The notes: generated from the letters alone by a model not told the origin. Counted from the stretch's first letter, positions 52,153 through 63,846 are shown. The stretch is 64,000 nucleotides of DNA from Pilimelia terevasa (GCF_014647915.1 NZ_BMQC01000007.1:62001-126000), one strand, 5' to 3'. Numbers and translations are program-made.

Positions 52153-54870
52153 GTGACGAGCGGGGCGGAGGTCCACCGGGTGCCGGCACAGGGGCAGGGG
52201 GTGTTGCCCGGCGGCCCCGCCGTGCCCAGTGGACAGGTCACCTTCGTCTTCACCGACATCGAGGGCTCCACCCGCCTCGCGCACCTGCTCGGCAACCGGT
52301 ACCAGGCCCTGCTCGTGGCCCACCGGCGCCTCCTGCGCGCCCACCTGACCCGGCACGGCGTCGAGCTGTTCACCGAGGGCGACTCGCTGTTCCTGGCCTT
52401 CACCGACGCGCGCGCCGCGGTCGCCGGCTGCCTCGCCGCGCAGCGGGCACTCGCCGCGGCCGCCTGGCCGCCCGGCGCGCGGCCGCGGGTGCGGATGGGG
52501 CTGCACACCGGCTACGCGGAGCCCACGGCCGGCGAGTACGCCAGCCCGGAGGTCCACCGGGCCGCGCGCGTGGCCTCGGCGGCCCACGGCGGCCAGATCC
52601 TGTGCTCGGCGGCCACCGTCCGCGAGGCCGGCGGGCTGCCGCCGACCGTGGACGTGCGCGACCTGGGCCTGCACCGGCTGCGCGGGTTCGACGGGCGGAC
52701 CCGGCTGCTCCAGCTCAGCGGCGACGGCGTGGCGCACGAGTTCCCCCGGCCGCGGACCTCCGGCGTCGTCCGGCACAACCTCCCGGCGGCGGTGACACCG
52801 TTCGTGGGCCGGGAGCGGGACCGGGTGGAGCTGCGCGACCTGCTCGGCGCGCACCGGCTGGTCACCGTCGTCGGCGCGCCCGGGGTGGGCAAGACGCGGC
52901 TGGCGGTCCGGGTGGCGCAGGCGCAGACGGAGCGGTTCGCCGACGGCGTCTGGTACGTGGACCTCGCCGCGCTGGGCCCGGCCCGGGTGGCCGACGCAGT
53001 GGCCGCGGGGCTGGGCGTGCGCTGGGACGCGGACATGGGGCCGCCCGCGGCGGCGGTCGAGCTGGCCGGGGCGCACGACGTCCTGCTGGTCCTCGACAAC
53101 AGCGAGGTGGCGCCGACCGAGACCGCGCAGGTGGCCCAGCGGATCCTGGCCGGCTGCGGGGGCGTCCGGCTGCTCGTGGTCGGCCGCCGCCCGCTCGGCG
53201 TGCCGGGGGAGTGCGTGTGGCGGGCGGCCCCGCTGAAGTGCGACCCGGGACCGGGCGGCGAGGTCAGCGAGGCGGCGGCGCTGCTGCTGCGCCGGGCGGA
53301 GGCCGCCCGCGGCGGGCAGCCGGTGGCGCCCGCCGACCTGCCGGTGCTCCAGGAGGTGGCGGCGCGGCTGGAGGGCCTGCCGCTGGCGCTCGAACTGGCC
53401 GCGGCGCGGCTGCGCTGCGTCCCGGTGCCGGACCTGCCGGCCGAGCTGCCGACGCTGCTCGCGGCGGCGCCGGGGGAGGCCGGCGCCCGGTCCGCGGCCG
53501 CGGACCGGGCGGCCAGTCTGGCCGCGAGCGTCGAGTGGTCGTACCAGCTCCTCGCCCCGCGCGCCGCGCGGCTGCTGCGCACCCTGTCGGTGTTCGCCGG
53601 CCCGGTGACCGCCGCCGCGATCCGGTGGGTCGTCCAGGACGACCCGTCGGCGGACCTGGCGGCGCTGGTGGACGCGTCGCTCGTGGAGACGCTGCCGGAC
53701 GCGGGCGGGGTGCGGTACCGGCTGCTCGGCCCGGTCCGGGCGTACGCCGGCCGGCGGCTCGCGGCACTCGGCGAGGTGGCGCTGGCCCGCGGCCGGCACG
53801 CGCGCTGGGTCGCCCGGGAGCTGGCCCGGCTGCACGTCGCCGCCGACGGCCGCCCGGCGACCTGGGCGCTGTCGGAGATCGACCCGCTGCGCGCCGAGGT
53901 GGAGGACGCGCTGGCCTGGACGGTCACCGCCGGTGACCCGTGGCAGGGCCTGCACCTGGTGCGTGCCCTGGGCTCGTGGTGGATCGAGCGCGGCGCCACG
54001 GCGGCGGCGCGCGCCTGGCTGGGTCGGCTGTACGGCCGGCTCGGCGGCCCGGACCGCCTCACCGGCGCCGTGCCCGCCAGCCGGGCGCCGCTGGTGACCG
54101 AACTGTTCCTGCTGCACAGCCGCTTCGCGGCGGCCAGCGCCGACCTGCCGGTCCAGGCGGTCTTCGCGGCCCGGGCGCGGCGCGTGGCGGCCGTGGTGGA
54201 CGACCCGGCGCTGAGCCTGCGGGTGGACGCGCGGGCGCCGCTGGACGGCTCCGAGGAGGGGCTGCGCGCGCTGCTGGCCCGCGCGGCGGCGCTGCGGCTG
54301 TCCGGTCACGTGCTGGCCGCGGTGTCCGCCCTCGCCCGCCTGCTCTGGCGCCGCGGCGCGTGGGGCGAGCTGACGGCGCTGCTGCACGAGGCCCGGCCGG
54401 TCGAGGCGTCCCGCCCGGCGTGCCGGGGGCGCCGGTCGGTGGACGCCTGGCTCGGCTTCGTGGCGCTCGCCCGGGACGAGCCGGCCGTCGCGCACCGGCA
54501 CCTGACGGCCGCGCTGCGCGGGCAGGTGGCGTTCGGGTACGACCTGGCGGCCTGCGACACCGTCGCGGGTCTGGCCGCCTGCCGGGCGGCGGCCGGGGAC
54601 GTGCTGACGGCGGCGCGGCTGTTCGGGGCGGCCGACGCCAACCGCACCGCGCGGCACGCGCGCGCCGACGAGCTGGCCCTGTTCTTCGCCCAGCGCGAGG
54701 AGGGCGTGCGGGCCGGCGGGGACGCGGCGTTCGATGCGGCGTACGCGCACGGGGCCACGTGGAGCCTGGGCGAGGCCGCCGACGTGGCGCTGGCGCTGCC
54801 CCGGCCGGAGGTGCCGGACACCCCGCGGTACCGCCCGTCGCCGGATCCGGCGATGCTGCCCCACCGCTGA
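52153..54870 (+). CDS. Class III cyclase-like / STAND ATPase signalling protein
   Basis: A 905-aa cytoplasmic protein. Residues about 28-185 are a class III nucleotidyl cyclase homology domain (FVFTDIEGSTRLAHLLG with a metal Asp, and TEGDSLFLAF with the second). The usual Asn of the transition-state motif is replaced (VHRAARVASAAHGGQIL), so activity may be reduced or lost. Residues about 215-480 are an AfsR/STAND-type ATPase (VTVVGAPGVGKTRLAVRVA, LLVLDNSE, LEGLPLALELAAARL); the rest is helical, TPR-like. No DNA-binding domain was found. GTG 52153 start. Probably a signalling switch. Confidence 0.8.
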   Translation: MTSGAEVHRVPAQGQGVLPGGPAVPSGQVTFVFTDIEGSTRLAHLLGNRYQALLVAHRRLLRAHLTRHGVELFTEGDSLFLAFTDARAAVAGCLAAQRALAAAAWPPGARPRVRMGLHTGYAEPTAGEYASPEVHRAARVASAAHGGQILCSAATVREAGGLPPTVDVRDLGLHRLRGFDGRTRLLQLSGDGVAHEFPRPRTSGVVRHNLPAAVTPFVGRERDRVELRDLLGAHRLVTVVGAPGVGKTRLAVRVAQAQTERFADGVWYVDLAALGPARVADAVAAGLGVRWDADMGPPAAAVELAGAHDVLLVLDNSEVAPTETAQVAQRILAGCGGVRLLVVGRRPLGVPGECVWRAAPLKCDPGPGGEVSEAAALLLRRAEAARGGQPVAPADLPVLQEVAARLEGLPLALELAAARLRCVPVPDLPAELPTLLAAAPGEAGARSAAADRAASLAASVEWSYQLLAPRAARLLRTLSVFAGPVTAAAIRWVVQDDPSADLAALVDASLVETLPDAGGVRYRLLGPVRAYAGRRLAALGEVALARGRHARWVARELARLHVAADGRPATWALSEIDPLRAEVEDALAWTVTAGDPWQGLHLVRALGSWWIERGATAAARAWLGRLYGRLGGPDRLTGAVPASRAPLVTELFLLHSRFAAASADLPVQAVFAARARRVAAVVDDPALSLRVDARAPLDGSEEGLRALLARAAALRLSGHVLAAVSALARLLWRRGAWGELTALLHEARPVEASRPACRGRRSVDAWLGFVALARDEPAVAHRHLTAALRGQVAFGYDLAACDTVAGLAACRAAAGDVLTAARLFGAADANRTARHARADELALFFAQREEGVRAGGDAAFDAAYAHGATWSLGEAADVALALPRPEVPDTPRYRPSPDPAMLPHR

Positions 54871-54926
54871 CGGGTAACTCTGTCCGAAATGCGTGTCTTT
54901 ATGTGATTCGTATAGTTATCTCGGAC

Positions 54927-56612
54927 GTGTGGGGTGATGTCGATCAGGTGACGTACCAGCGCTTCCTCGACGAGGCGCACGTCTACTGGCGCGGCCATCT
55001 CGCCCCGGCCCACGGCGACCAGCTCGTCGTCGCCGACGGCAGCCACCGCGACCCCCGCGCGCTGATCCGGGTCCTCACCCTCGCCAACGCCGTCCGCCGG
55101 CTGCACCCCGCCCGGCTGGTCCTCATCGGCCCGGCGCCCGCCGACGGCGCCGAGGCCGACGCGGCGCCGCTGGCCGCGCTCGCCGCCGCGTACGCCGTCG
55201 ACGAGGTCGTCGACCTCGCCGGCCGGACCGACCGGCAGGTCACCGCCCTCGCCGCGCGCGCGGCCGGCGCCGCCGCGCCGCCGGTCGAGGTGCACGGGCT
55301 GACCCCGTACGTCGACACCGGCTACCGCCGCCGCGGCGGCGGCCCGCTGACCCCGCTGCGCCGCACCGCCCCCGAGTACCAGCTCGCCGCCCTGCGCGCC
55401 CGCGCCCGCGCGGCCGTCTACGACGAGATCCTCGCCGCGGGCCGCCCGGTCGCGCTCGTCGCCGTCGACCCGACCGACGACCACGCCGGCCTCGCGGTGC
55501 GGGCCGCCCGGCGCGCCCACGTCCCGGTGCTGACCGTCGTGCCGCGCGGCGGGCTGCGGGCGTACTGCCTGTTCCCGGGTCACGGCGACCCGGCGGTCCC
55601 GTACGCCGAGGCGCTCCAGCCGCTGGTCGGCGAGTTCTTCGGCCGCCACGTCTGGTCCCGGCGCGCCGAGCTGGCCGAGGCCGCCGACCGCACCGTGTGG
55701 CGGGTCGGGCGCGGGCTGGACCGCCCGGTCGGGCGCCGCCCCGACGCCGTCGAGCTGGCCGACCCGGCGGCCCGCCGGCAGGTGCGCGCGCACGTCGCCG
55801 CCCGGTACGGCCTGCGCCCCGACCGGCCGACCGTCGTGGTCGCCCACCGGCCGGTCACCGAGGCGCCGACCGGCATCGCCGACGAGGTCGCGGACTGGTA
55901 CGCCCGGACCGCGCAGTACGCCCACGAGCTGCCCGCCGCCAACTGGCTCCTGCTCGACCACCCCGCCCAGGACGACCGCACCGGCAGCGTCGCCGCGCTG
56001 GCCGCGTACCACTCCGACGCCGGCCACCTGCGGTTCCTGCCCGGCGGTACCCTCAGCCGCAACGCCCTGCTCAGCCTCGCCGACCTGGCCGTCGTGCTGC
56101 ACGGCCGGCTGCCGGCCACGCTCGCCGGGTACGGACTGCCGGTCCTCGCCGCCGGGCGCGGCCCGTGGGGCGACTGCGGCTTCACCACCGCCGTCGCCGA
56201 CCCCGCCGGGTACGCCGACCAGCTCGCCGACGGCGTGACCGCGCTGACCGCCGGCCATCCGCCGGTGCGGGGCGGGCAGGTGGCCCGCGCGCGGCTGTGG
56301 CGCTGGCTGACCGAGGCCGGCGCGGACGTGGCCTCCGGGCTCGTGCCGCACTGGGACCTGTGGCCCGCCGAGCACCTGCTGCGGGCGATGACCGTCCACC
56401 TGCGCCAGGTCGAGCCCGACGGCGAGCCGGTGTTCGCCGCCGTCGCCCGGATGTTCGCCCAGCGCCAGCCGATGCTCACCCGGCTGGACCTCGCCGCGCC
56501 GGGCCAGTCCCGGCGCGCGGCGGCACCCGCGGTGCCGCACACCCGGGCCCCCGACCCGGGACCGGTGGCCGGCACCGCGCACCGGGCCGGGGCCGCGGCG
56601 GTGGCCGAGTGA
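54927..56612 (+). CDS. Unrecognised protein, GT-B-like folds suspected
   Basis: A 561-aa cytoplasmic protein that I could not assign. It has alternating Rossmann-like blocks (LVLIGPAP, ALVAVDPTDDHAGLAVRAA, HVPVLTVVPRGG, TVVVAHRP). A C-terminal segment, LSRNALLSLADLAVVLHGRL and then LAGYGLPVLAAGRGPWG, resembles donor-site regions of capsule or surface-carbohydrate transferases, so a glycan-related role is possible. GTG 54927 is 10 bases after TATAGT (54911-54916), a low-GC promoter-like patch; GTG 54903 and 54948 are alternatives. It overlaps the next gene (GTGA). Confidence 0.5.
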   Translation: MWGDVDQVTYQRFLDEAHVYWRGHLAPAHGDQLVVADGSHRDPRALIRVLTLANAVRRLHPARLVLIGPAPADGAEADAAPLAALAAAYAVDEVVDLAGRTDRQVTALAARAAGAAAPPVEVHGLTPYVDTGYRRRGGGPLTPLRRTAPEYQLAALRARARAAVYDEILAAGRPVALVAVDPTDDHAGLAVRAARRAHVPVLTVVPRGGLRAYCLFPGHGDPAVPYAEALQPLVGEFFGRHVWSRRAELAEAADRTVWRVGRGLDRPVGRRPDAVELADPAARRQVRAHVAARYGLRPDRPTVVVAHRPVTEAPTGIADEVADWYARTAQYAHELPAANWLLLDHPAQDDRTGSVAALAAYHSDAGHLRFLPGGTLSRNALLSLADLAVVLHGRLPATLAGYGLPVLAAGRGPWGDCGFTTAVADPAGYADQLADGVTALTAGHPPVRGGQVARARLWRWLTEAGADVASGLVPHWDLWPAEHLLRAMTVHLRQVEPDGEPVFAAVARMFAQRQPMLTRLDLAAPGQSRRAAAPAVPHTRAPDPGPVAGTAHRAGAAAVAE

Positions 56613-57706
56613 GCGCCCGCGGCGCGGCCGGCGCCCACTTCGCCACGCGCTTCGACGGTCCGGTCGCCGCGCTGGCGGTACCCGGCGCCGTGGGCTCCGG
56701 CGACGCCGGGGCGCTGGCCGTGGTGGACCAGGTGGTCCGCGGGCGTACGGTGGTCGGTCGCTGCCTGGCGGCGGGCGCGCTGGTCGGCGTCCGGGTCGCC
56801 GCGGCCGACCGGCCGCTGCAGGTCACCGTCGCGCTGCGCTGGGACCGCGGCGCGGCGGACTGGACCGACCCGGCCGGCCGCGACGCCGACCTGCCCCGGC
56901 TGCTGGTGGTCGGCGCCTCGGGCGGCGCGCGGCGCGGGGTCCTGCTGTCGCGGTACCGGCGCGGGGCGGCCGAGGTGCGGGCGCGGGTCCGCCTCGGGGT
57001 ACCGGCCGGCGCGGTCCCCGACGACGGCCTCCTGGTGATCGACTTCACCGACGGCGCCGCGCGGCTGCCGGCGGCGCTCGCGCCCGCCTTCGCCGCCGCC
57101 GGGCCGGTCGGCGTGCGGATCGACCGGGTGGACGTCACGCCCGGCGGCCCCCACGCCGCCGATACCCGCGCCGCCGCAGCCCGCGACGCCCGCGACGCCG
57201 CCCTCGCCGACGCCGCGGCCGACGCCGACGCCGGTCCCGTGGACGGCCGGTCCGCCGAGTGGTCCGGCCTGGTCAGCTCCGGCGGCCTGCGCGGCGAGGC
57301 GACCCAGCGCACCGGCGCGGCGCACAGCCCGTACCTCGTCGTGAACCCGCCGCCCGGCCGGCCGCTGCGCTGCCGGCTGCGCGGGGCGCTGCTGCCCTCC
57401 CGGATCGGCGGCGGCACGGCGCCGGCCCGGGTCGCCCAGGCCGTCGAGGGCGCGCTGCGGCGCGCCCTGCCGGCGGCCGCCCGACCGGTGCCGGCCGCGG
57501 ACCTGGTGGTCCGCGCCGTCGGCCTGGGCGACGGCGCGGCCGTGCCCGTCGAGCTGGTTGCCGACGGCGGCGACCTGACCGCCGTGGTGCCGGCGACCGA
57601 CTCCGGGCCGGTCCTGCTGGCCGCCGGGCTGCGGTACGAACTGCCGCGCCGCACCCGCCTGGTCACGGAGCTGGTCGACTGCGGCACCGACGGGCCGGCG
57701 GCGTAG
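56609..57706 (+). CDS. Unrecognised beta-rich protein
   Basis: A 365-aa protein without signal peptide or membrane segment. The N-terminal half is beta-rich (FDGPVAALAVPG, LVGVRVAAADRPLQVTVALRW, LLVIDFTDGAARLPAA), a middle Ala/Asp-rich helix (about residues 185-212) acts as linker, and the C-terminal half contains LVVNPPPGRPLRCRLRG and a final strand-rich section (LLAAGLRYELPRRTRLVTEL). No family or catalytic motif was recognised. Its GTG overlaps the preceding stop, so it is cotranscribed and likely functionally linked with the 54927-56612 product. Confidence 0.5.
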   Translation: MSARGAAGAHFATRFDGPVAALAVPGAVGSGDAGALAVVDQVVRGRTVVGRCLAAGALVGVRVAAADRPLQVTVALRWDRGAADWTDPAGRDADLPRLLVVGASGGARRGVLLSRYRRGAAEVRARVRLGVPAGAVPDDGLLVIDFTDGAARLPAALAPAFAAAGPVGVRIDRVDVTPGGPHAADTRAAAARDARDAALADAAADADAGPVDGRSAEWSGLVSSGGLRGEATQRTGAAHSPYLVVNPPPGRPLRCRLRGALLPSRIGGGTAPARVAQAVEGALRRALPAAARPVPAADLVVRAVGLGDGAAVPVELVADGGDLTAVVPATDSGPVLLAAGLRYELPRRTRLVTELVDCGTDGPAA

Positions 57707-57722
57707 CGCCGGCCCGGTCACC

Positions 57723-58773
57723 TCAGGTCAGGGTCCAGGTGTCGCCGGCGTGCAGCAGCGCGGTGAGCTGCTGCCGCGGCGTGCTGGTGACCGGGATGCG
57801 GGCCTCGGCCACCTGCTGCCGGACCGTGTCGTCGTAGGTGGGCCGGGGCACGTCCCGGAACACCCCGACGGGCGTGTGCCGCAGGTCCGGCCGCGGCAGC
57901 CGGGACAGCGCGAACGCGTACGACGGGTCGGCGATCCCGGTGTCGTGGACCACGATGTCGGCCTCGGCGACCGCCTCGGTGGGCCGCACCTCCAGCCCGA
58001 ACCCGCCCGCCGTGCGCGCCACGCACCACTGCCCCTCGGCGCCGAACACCAGGGGCCGGCCGTGCTCCAGGCGCAGCAGGAAGTCGTCCCGGGTGTCGGC
58101 GTCCTTGAGCGGCTCGAACGCCCCGTCGTTGAAGATGTTGCAGTTCTGGTAGATCTCCACCAGCGCCGAGCCCGGGTGCGCGGCGGCGGCGCGCAGCACG
58201 CTCTGGAGGTGTCGGCGGTCGGAGTCGATCGTCCGGGCGACGAACGACGCCTCGGCGCCCAGCGCCAGCGACACCGGGTTGAACGGGGCGTCCGCCGAGC
58301 CGGCCGGCGTCGACTTGGTGATCTTGCCAGCCTCGGAGGTCGGCGAGTACTGGCCCTTGGTCAGCCCGTAGATCTGGTTGTTGAACAGCAGGATCTTCAG
58401 GTTGACGTTGCGCCGCAGCGCGTGGATCAGGTGGTTGCCCCCGATCGACAGCGCGTCGCCGTCGCCGGTGATCACCCACACCGACAGGTCGGGCCGGGTG
58501 ACCGACAGTCCGGTGGCGATCGCCGGGGCGCGGCCGTGGATCGAGTGCATCCCGTAGGTGTTCAGGTAGTACGGGAACCGCGACGAGCAGCCGATCCCCG
58601 ACAGGAAGACGATCTTCTCCCGGGCGATCCCCAGCTCGGGCAGGAAGCCCTGGACGGCGGCCAGGATCGCGTAGTCCCCGCAGCCGGGGCACCAGCGGAC
58701 CTCCTGGTCGCTCTTGAAGTCCTTCATGGTCAGCGTGACCGGCACGGGCGCCGCGCCGTTGACCCGGGTCGAC

Positions 58774-58781
<8 letters not shown>
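57723..58781 (-). CDS. korB: 2-oxoacid:ferredoxin oxidoreductase, beta subunit
   Basis: A 352-aa thiamine-diphosphate-binding subunit of a 2-oxoglutarate-type ferredoxin oxidoreductase. Cluster/TPP motifs: WCPGCGDYAILAA, GIGCSSRFPYYLNTYGMHSI (given in part), TGDGDALSIGGNHLIHALRR and LFNNQIYGLTKGQYSPTSE. It converts a 2-oxoacid and CoA to acyl-CoA, CO2 and reduced ferredoxin, together with KorA. The ATG at 58781 overlaps the korA stop by eight bases. Ferredoxin gene not in the window. Confidence 0.93.
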
Positions 58782-60669
<1,888 letters not shown>

Positions 60670-60845
60670 CGGTACCCGCGCCTCCTGCCTTGTGGCTCCC
60701 CGACCACGCCGGACCGGGGGTCCCCGGCCGCGCGGGCTGGGGCGCGGTCGGGGGCTTCTTAGGAAAGCCTACGTCGCCGCCGCCCGCCGCGGTCGTCCCG
60801 GGTGTCCGCCCCCGCACCTGCCGCTGTTCGCCCCGGAATCCGCCC

Positions 60846-60859
60846 GTGACCCAGGTCAC
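60846..60859. promoter_or_regulatory. Crp/FNR-type palindrome between korA and TAP peptidase gene
   Basis: GTGACCCAGGTCAC is a perfect 14-bp dyad fitting the GTGA-N6-TCAC pattern of Crp-type regulators. It lies nearly midway (about 175 bp from each start codon) in the 362-bp divergent gap. The remainder of 60670-61031 shows no gene. Confidence 0.55.
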
Positions 60860-61031
60860 CGCGCCCGCACGCCCGGCCGGTCCGGCGCCGCGATCGAGTG
60901 GCGAGCGTCACGGGTCGGGTTGTCGCGGGACGGCCGCCGGGTGGCGCGGGCGTGGTCGAGTGAGGAGGAGTCGGACGTTCGCCTGTGGACTACGGCGGCG
61001 GTCGGCCATCCCCTCACCGAAAGGTTGTGGA

Positions 61032-62726
61032 ATGCGAAGAAAATCAGTTCTTGTCGGCGTGGTCGGCGCGGCGCTGGTGTGCGGCACCCTCGCCGGTCCC
61101 TCGGCCGCGGGCGCGGCCCCCGCCGCCGGTGCGCCACCCGCTCGCCCGTCGGCCGCGGGCGGCCACGACACCACCAGTCCGGCCGAGGCGCGCCGGGTCG
61201 ACGGCGTGGCGACGCCGCACGTGCGCTGGCAGCCCTGCCGCGAGTCCTTCGAGTGCGCCCACGTCGCCCTGCCCGCCGACTACGACCGGCCCGGCGGCCC
61301 GCTGGTGAAGGTCGGCCTGCTGCGGTCGCCCGCCACCGACCCCGCGCGGCGGATCGGCTCACTGTTGATCAACCCCGGCGGCCCGGGCGGCTCGGGCATG
61401 GACATGGCCCAGGTCCTGACCGGGATGCTGGCGCCGGAGATGAGGGCCCGCTTCGACCTCGTCGGCTTCGACCCGCGCGGCGTCGGCGAGAGCGAGCGGC
61501 TGGACTGCCTGCCCGACGACGCCGCCCGGGACAAGATTCTCGCCGCCTACGTCGCCGCCCCGGTGCCCGTCACCGACGCCCAGCGCCGGAGCCGGACGGG
61601 CGCCGCGAGGGCGATCGCCGCCGGCTGCGCCGAGGCCGGCCGGCGGACCGTCGCCGGAATGCACACCGCCCAGGTGGCCCGGGACATGGACGTGCTGCGC
61701 CGCGCCCTCGGCGACGCCAGGCTCAACTACCTCGGGTTCTCCTACGGCTCGATCCTCGGCCAGTACTACGCCGCGATGTTCCCCGACCGGTTCCGCGCGC
61801 TGGCGATCGACGGGGTGGTCGACAGCCGGGACTGGATCGGCGTGGGCGGCCAGCGCCGCCGGCCCGTGTTCGACCGGATCGGCAGCGCCCCGGCCTCCGA
61901 GCGGGCCGTCCAGGAGTTCCTGCGGCGCTGCCGCGCGGCCGGGGCGGCCCGGTGCCCGCTGGCCGGCGTCGGCGACCCCGCCGCGGTGTACGAGGACATC
62001 GCCGTCCGCCTGCGGGCCAAGCCCGTCGAGGTGGGCGGGGCGCCCTTCGGCTACCAGGAGTTCGTGCAGCTCGCCGTCATGGTCGCCTATGCCCCGGAGT
62101 TCCTCCAGCAGTACGACACGGCGCTGCTGGGCCTGTACCACCTGACCCACCCCGCCGACGCCCGGACCCGCGCGGCCGCGTCGACGGCGCTCGACGCCCT
62201 CGTCCGCCGCACCGGGCTGCGGGACACCCCCGACTTCCGCGGGCTGGAGGCGACGTACGGCGTGATGTGCGGGGACGCCGGGCACACCAGCGACCTGCGC
62301 CGGTGGCCGGCCCTGGCCGACGACGCCGCGCGGCGGGCCGGCCACACCGGCCGGTTGCGGGCCTGGCAGGACGACATCTGCGCCGCCGACGTGTGGGCGG
62401 CGCCGGCCCGGGACCGGTACACCGGAGCGCCCCACCGCCGGACCGCCGCGCCGGTCCTGGTCTCGGGCAACACCTGGGACCCGGCCACGGCGCGCGAGAA
62501 CGCCTTCACCGTCGCCCGGGAACTGGCCGGCAGCTACCTGCTGGACACTGACGCCTGGGGGCACCTGTCCTACCTGGCCTCGGGGTGCGCGCGCGAGGCG
62601 ATCGACGCGTACCTGCTGACGGGCGCCCGCCCGCCGGCCGCGCAGTGCCGGGACGCCTGGCAGCCCTTCCAGGACCGCCGCGCCGCGACCCCGCCCGCCC
62701 CGTTCGCGCGGACGCCGCTGCTCTGA
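61032..62726 (+). CDS. Secreted tripeptidyl-aminopeptidase-family alpha/beta hydrolase
   Basis: A 564-aa exported serine peptidase of the TAP/SlpD family removing N-terminal peptides. Signal peptide about 1-28 (LVGVVGAALVCGTLAGPSAA), oxyanion-hole region LLINPGGPGGSGMDMAQ, nucleophile in YLGFSYGSILGQYY, catalytic Asp in SGNTWDPATARENA and His in DAWGHLSYLASG, the last two in the C-terminal TAP-like domain. Cysteine pairs (CRESFEC, CREAID region) suggest disulfides. ATG 61032 follows GAAAGG at 61019-61024; longer frames upstream were rejected. Monocistronic. Confidence 0.88.
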   Translation: MRRKSVLVGVVGAALVCGTLAGPSAAGAAPAAGAPPARPSAAGGHDTTSPAEARRVDGVATPHVRWQPCRESFECAHVALPADYDRPGGPLVKVGLLRSPATDPARRIGSLLINPGGPGGSGMDMAQVLTGMLAPEMRARFDLVGFDPRGVGESERLDCLPDDAARDKILAAYVAAPVPVTDAQRRSRTGAARAIAAGCAEAGRRTVAGMHTAQVARDMDVLRRALGDARLNYLGFSYGSILGQYYAAMFPDRFRALAIDGVVDSRDWIGVGGQRRRPVFDRIGSAPASERAVQEFLRRCRAAGAARCPLAGVGDPAAVYEDIAVRLRAKPVEVGGAPFGYQEFVQLAVMVAYAPEFLQQYDTALLGLYHLTHPADARTRAAASTALDALVRRTGLRDTPDFRGLEATYGVMCGDAGHTSDLRRWPALADDAARRAGHTGRLRAWQDDICAADVWAAPARDRYTGAPHRRTAAPVLVSGNTWDPATARENAFTVARELAGSYLLDTDAWGHLSYLASGCAREAIDAYLLTGARPPAAQCRDAWQPFQDRRAATPPAPFARTPLL

Positions 62727-62762
62727 CCCGACTGCTCTGACCCGACTGCGCTGACCCGACCC
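62721..62762. repeat. Three tandem 14-bp repeats (CTCTGACCCGACTG)
   Basis: Units at 62721-62734, 62735-62748 and 62749-62762; the first contains the stop codon of the peptidase gene. The GACCCG core and 14-bp period resemble the array at 22578-22664. Confidence 0.75.
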
Positions 62763-62823
62763 ACGCGCCGCCCCGGCGCCGCGGACACCGCGGCCCGGGG
62801 CGGCCGCGGGTTACGCTGCGCCC

Positions 62824-63198
62824 GTGACGTACCTCGGCAGCTACGCGACCCTGGGCCTGCTGCTGGTCGTCGGCGCCGCGGCGTTCGTGGGCGCCTTCGC
62901 CCTGAACCGGGTGCTCCGGCCGGCCCGCCCCGCCGAACCGGCGGGCAAGCGCACCCCGTACGAGTGCGGCCTCGACCCCGTCGGCGGCGACTGGGCGCAG
63001 ACGCAGATCCGCTACTACCTGTACGCCTACCTCTACGTCCTGTTCGCCGTGGAGAGCGTCTTCCTCTTTCCCTGGGCCGTCGTGTTCGACCGCCCGGGGT
63101 TCGGCGGCCCGGCCGTGGCCGAGATGGGCCTGTTCGTCGGCATCCTGGCCCTCGGCCTGGCCTACGCGTGGCGCAGGGGCGCACTGCGCTGGCAGTGA
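62824..63198 (+). CDS. nuoA: Lone NADH-quinone oxidoreductase subunit A
   Basis: A 124-aa membrane subunit of respiratory complex I with three transmembrane helices. Landmarks: KRTPYECGLDPVGGDWAQ (conserved loop with the Glu-Cys-Gly motif), RYYLYAYLYVLFAVESVFLFPWAVVF, and a third helix ending WRRGALRWQ. GTG 62824 is six bases after TACGCT (62812-62817), so it is probably leaderless. No nuoB follows: the next gene is convergent. In Streptomyces a partial second nuo operon lies near korAB, so this may be a remnant of, or stand-alone relative to, such a set. Confidence 0.87.
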   Translation: MTYLGSYATLGLLLVVGAAAFVGAFALNRVLRPARPAEPAGKRTPYECGLDPVGGDWAQTQIRYYLYAYLYVLFAVESVFLFPWAVVFDRPGFGGPAVAEMGLFVGILALGLAYAWRRGALRWQ

Positions 63199-63249
63199 GC
63201 CCCTGCGGTCCGACCTCGGCCGGCGGCGGTCCGTCGACCGGGCGGCGTT

Positions 63250-63846
63250 TCAGTCGATCAGGTAGATCGTGAACAGCTCGCGGCTCTGCTGGGTGCGGGC
63301 GGCCCGGACCATGTTCTGGGCGTTGCGGGGGTAGCGGGTCTCGACGCCGAGGTACTTGCCGGTGTGGGCGGACTGGAGCGCGACCAGGCCGGCCTCGTCC
63401 TTGAAGTAGAAGACGAACGCGGTGTCGTCGCCGAGCTTCGGCGCGGCGGCGCGGACCATGCCGGCGAGCTTGTCCTTGGCCCGCGGCTCGGTGCGGACGT
63501 ACTGGCCGACGGCCGTCGAGCGGATGTACCCGTGGACCTTCGTGGCGGTGTCCCCGTCGACCGGTTCCAGGCAGATCTCGAAGCGCTGCCGGGAGTTGGT
63601 GGTCTTCTGGGTGGCGCGCAGCATGTTCTTGGTCGAGCCCTGGAAGCTCGTCTCCGGGACGACGAACTTCTTCGTGGCGTTGTGCCGGATGTAGAGGTTC
63701 TTGGTGCACGCGTCGCCGCTGTGCCGCAGCATCTCGGCCGTGAGGGGCCTGAGCTGGGGGGCGGCCGAGGCCGGGGCGCCCGCGAGCGCGCCGGTCGTGG
63801 TGGCGGCGGCGACGATGACCGCGGTGGCGGCGTGGCGGAGGTTCAC
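63250..63846 (-). CDS. Secreted beta-trefoil protein
   Basis: A 198-aa exported protein: signal peptide (about 1-29, ending PASAAP), then three similar beta-trefoil lobes marked by LYIRHNATKKFVV, GYIRSTAVGQYVRTE and ALQSAHTGKYLGVETRY, each followed by basic/Asn segments. The pattern resembles AbfB/fascin-like carbohydrate-binding folds rather than QxW ricin repeats. Two cysteines (DACTKN, EICLEP) may bridge. No catalytic motif. GTG 63846 is used. The remaining 154 bases to the window end show no gene. Confidence 0.72.
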   Translation of the reverse strand: MNLRHAATAVIVAAATTTGALAGAPASAAPQLRPLTAEMLRHSGDACTKNLYIRHNATKKFVVPETSFQGSTKNMLRATQKTTNSRQRFEICLEPVDGDTATKVHGYIRSTAVGQYVRTEPRAKDKLAGMVRAAAPKLGDDTAFVFYFKDEAGLVALQSAHTGKYLGVETRYPRNAQNMVRAARTQQSRELFTIYLID

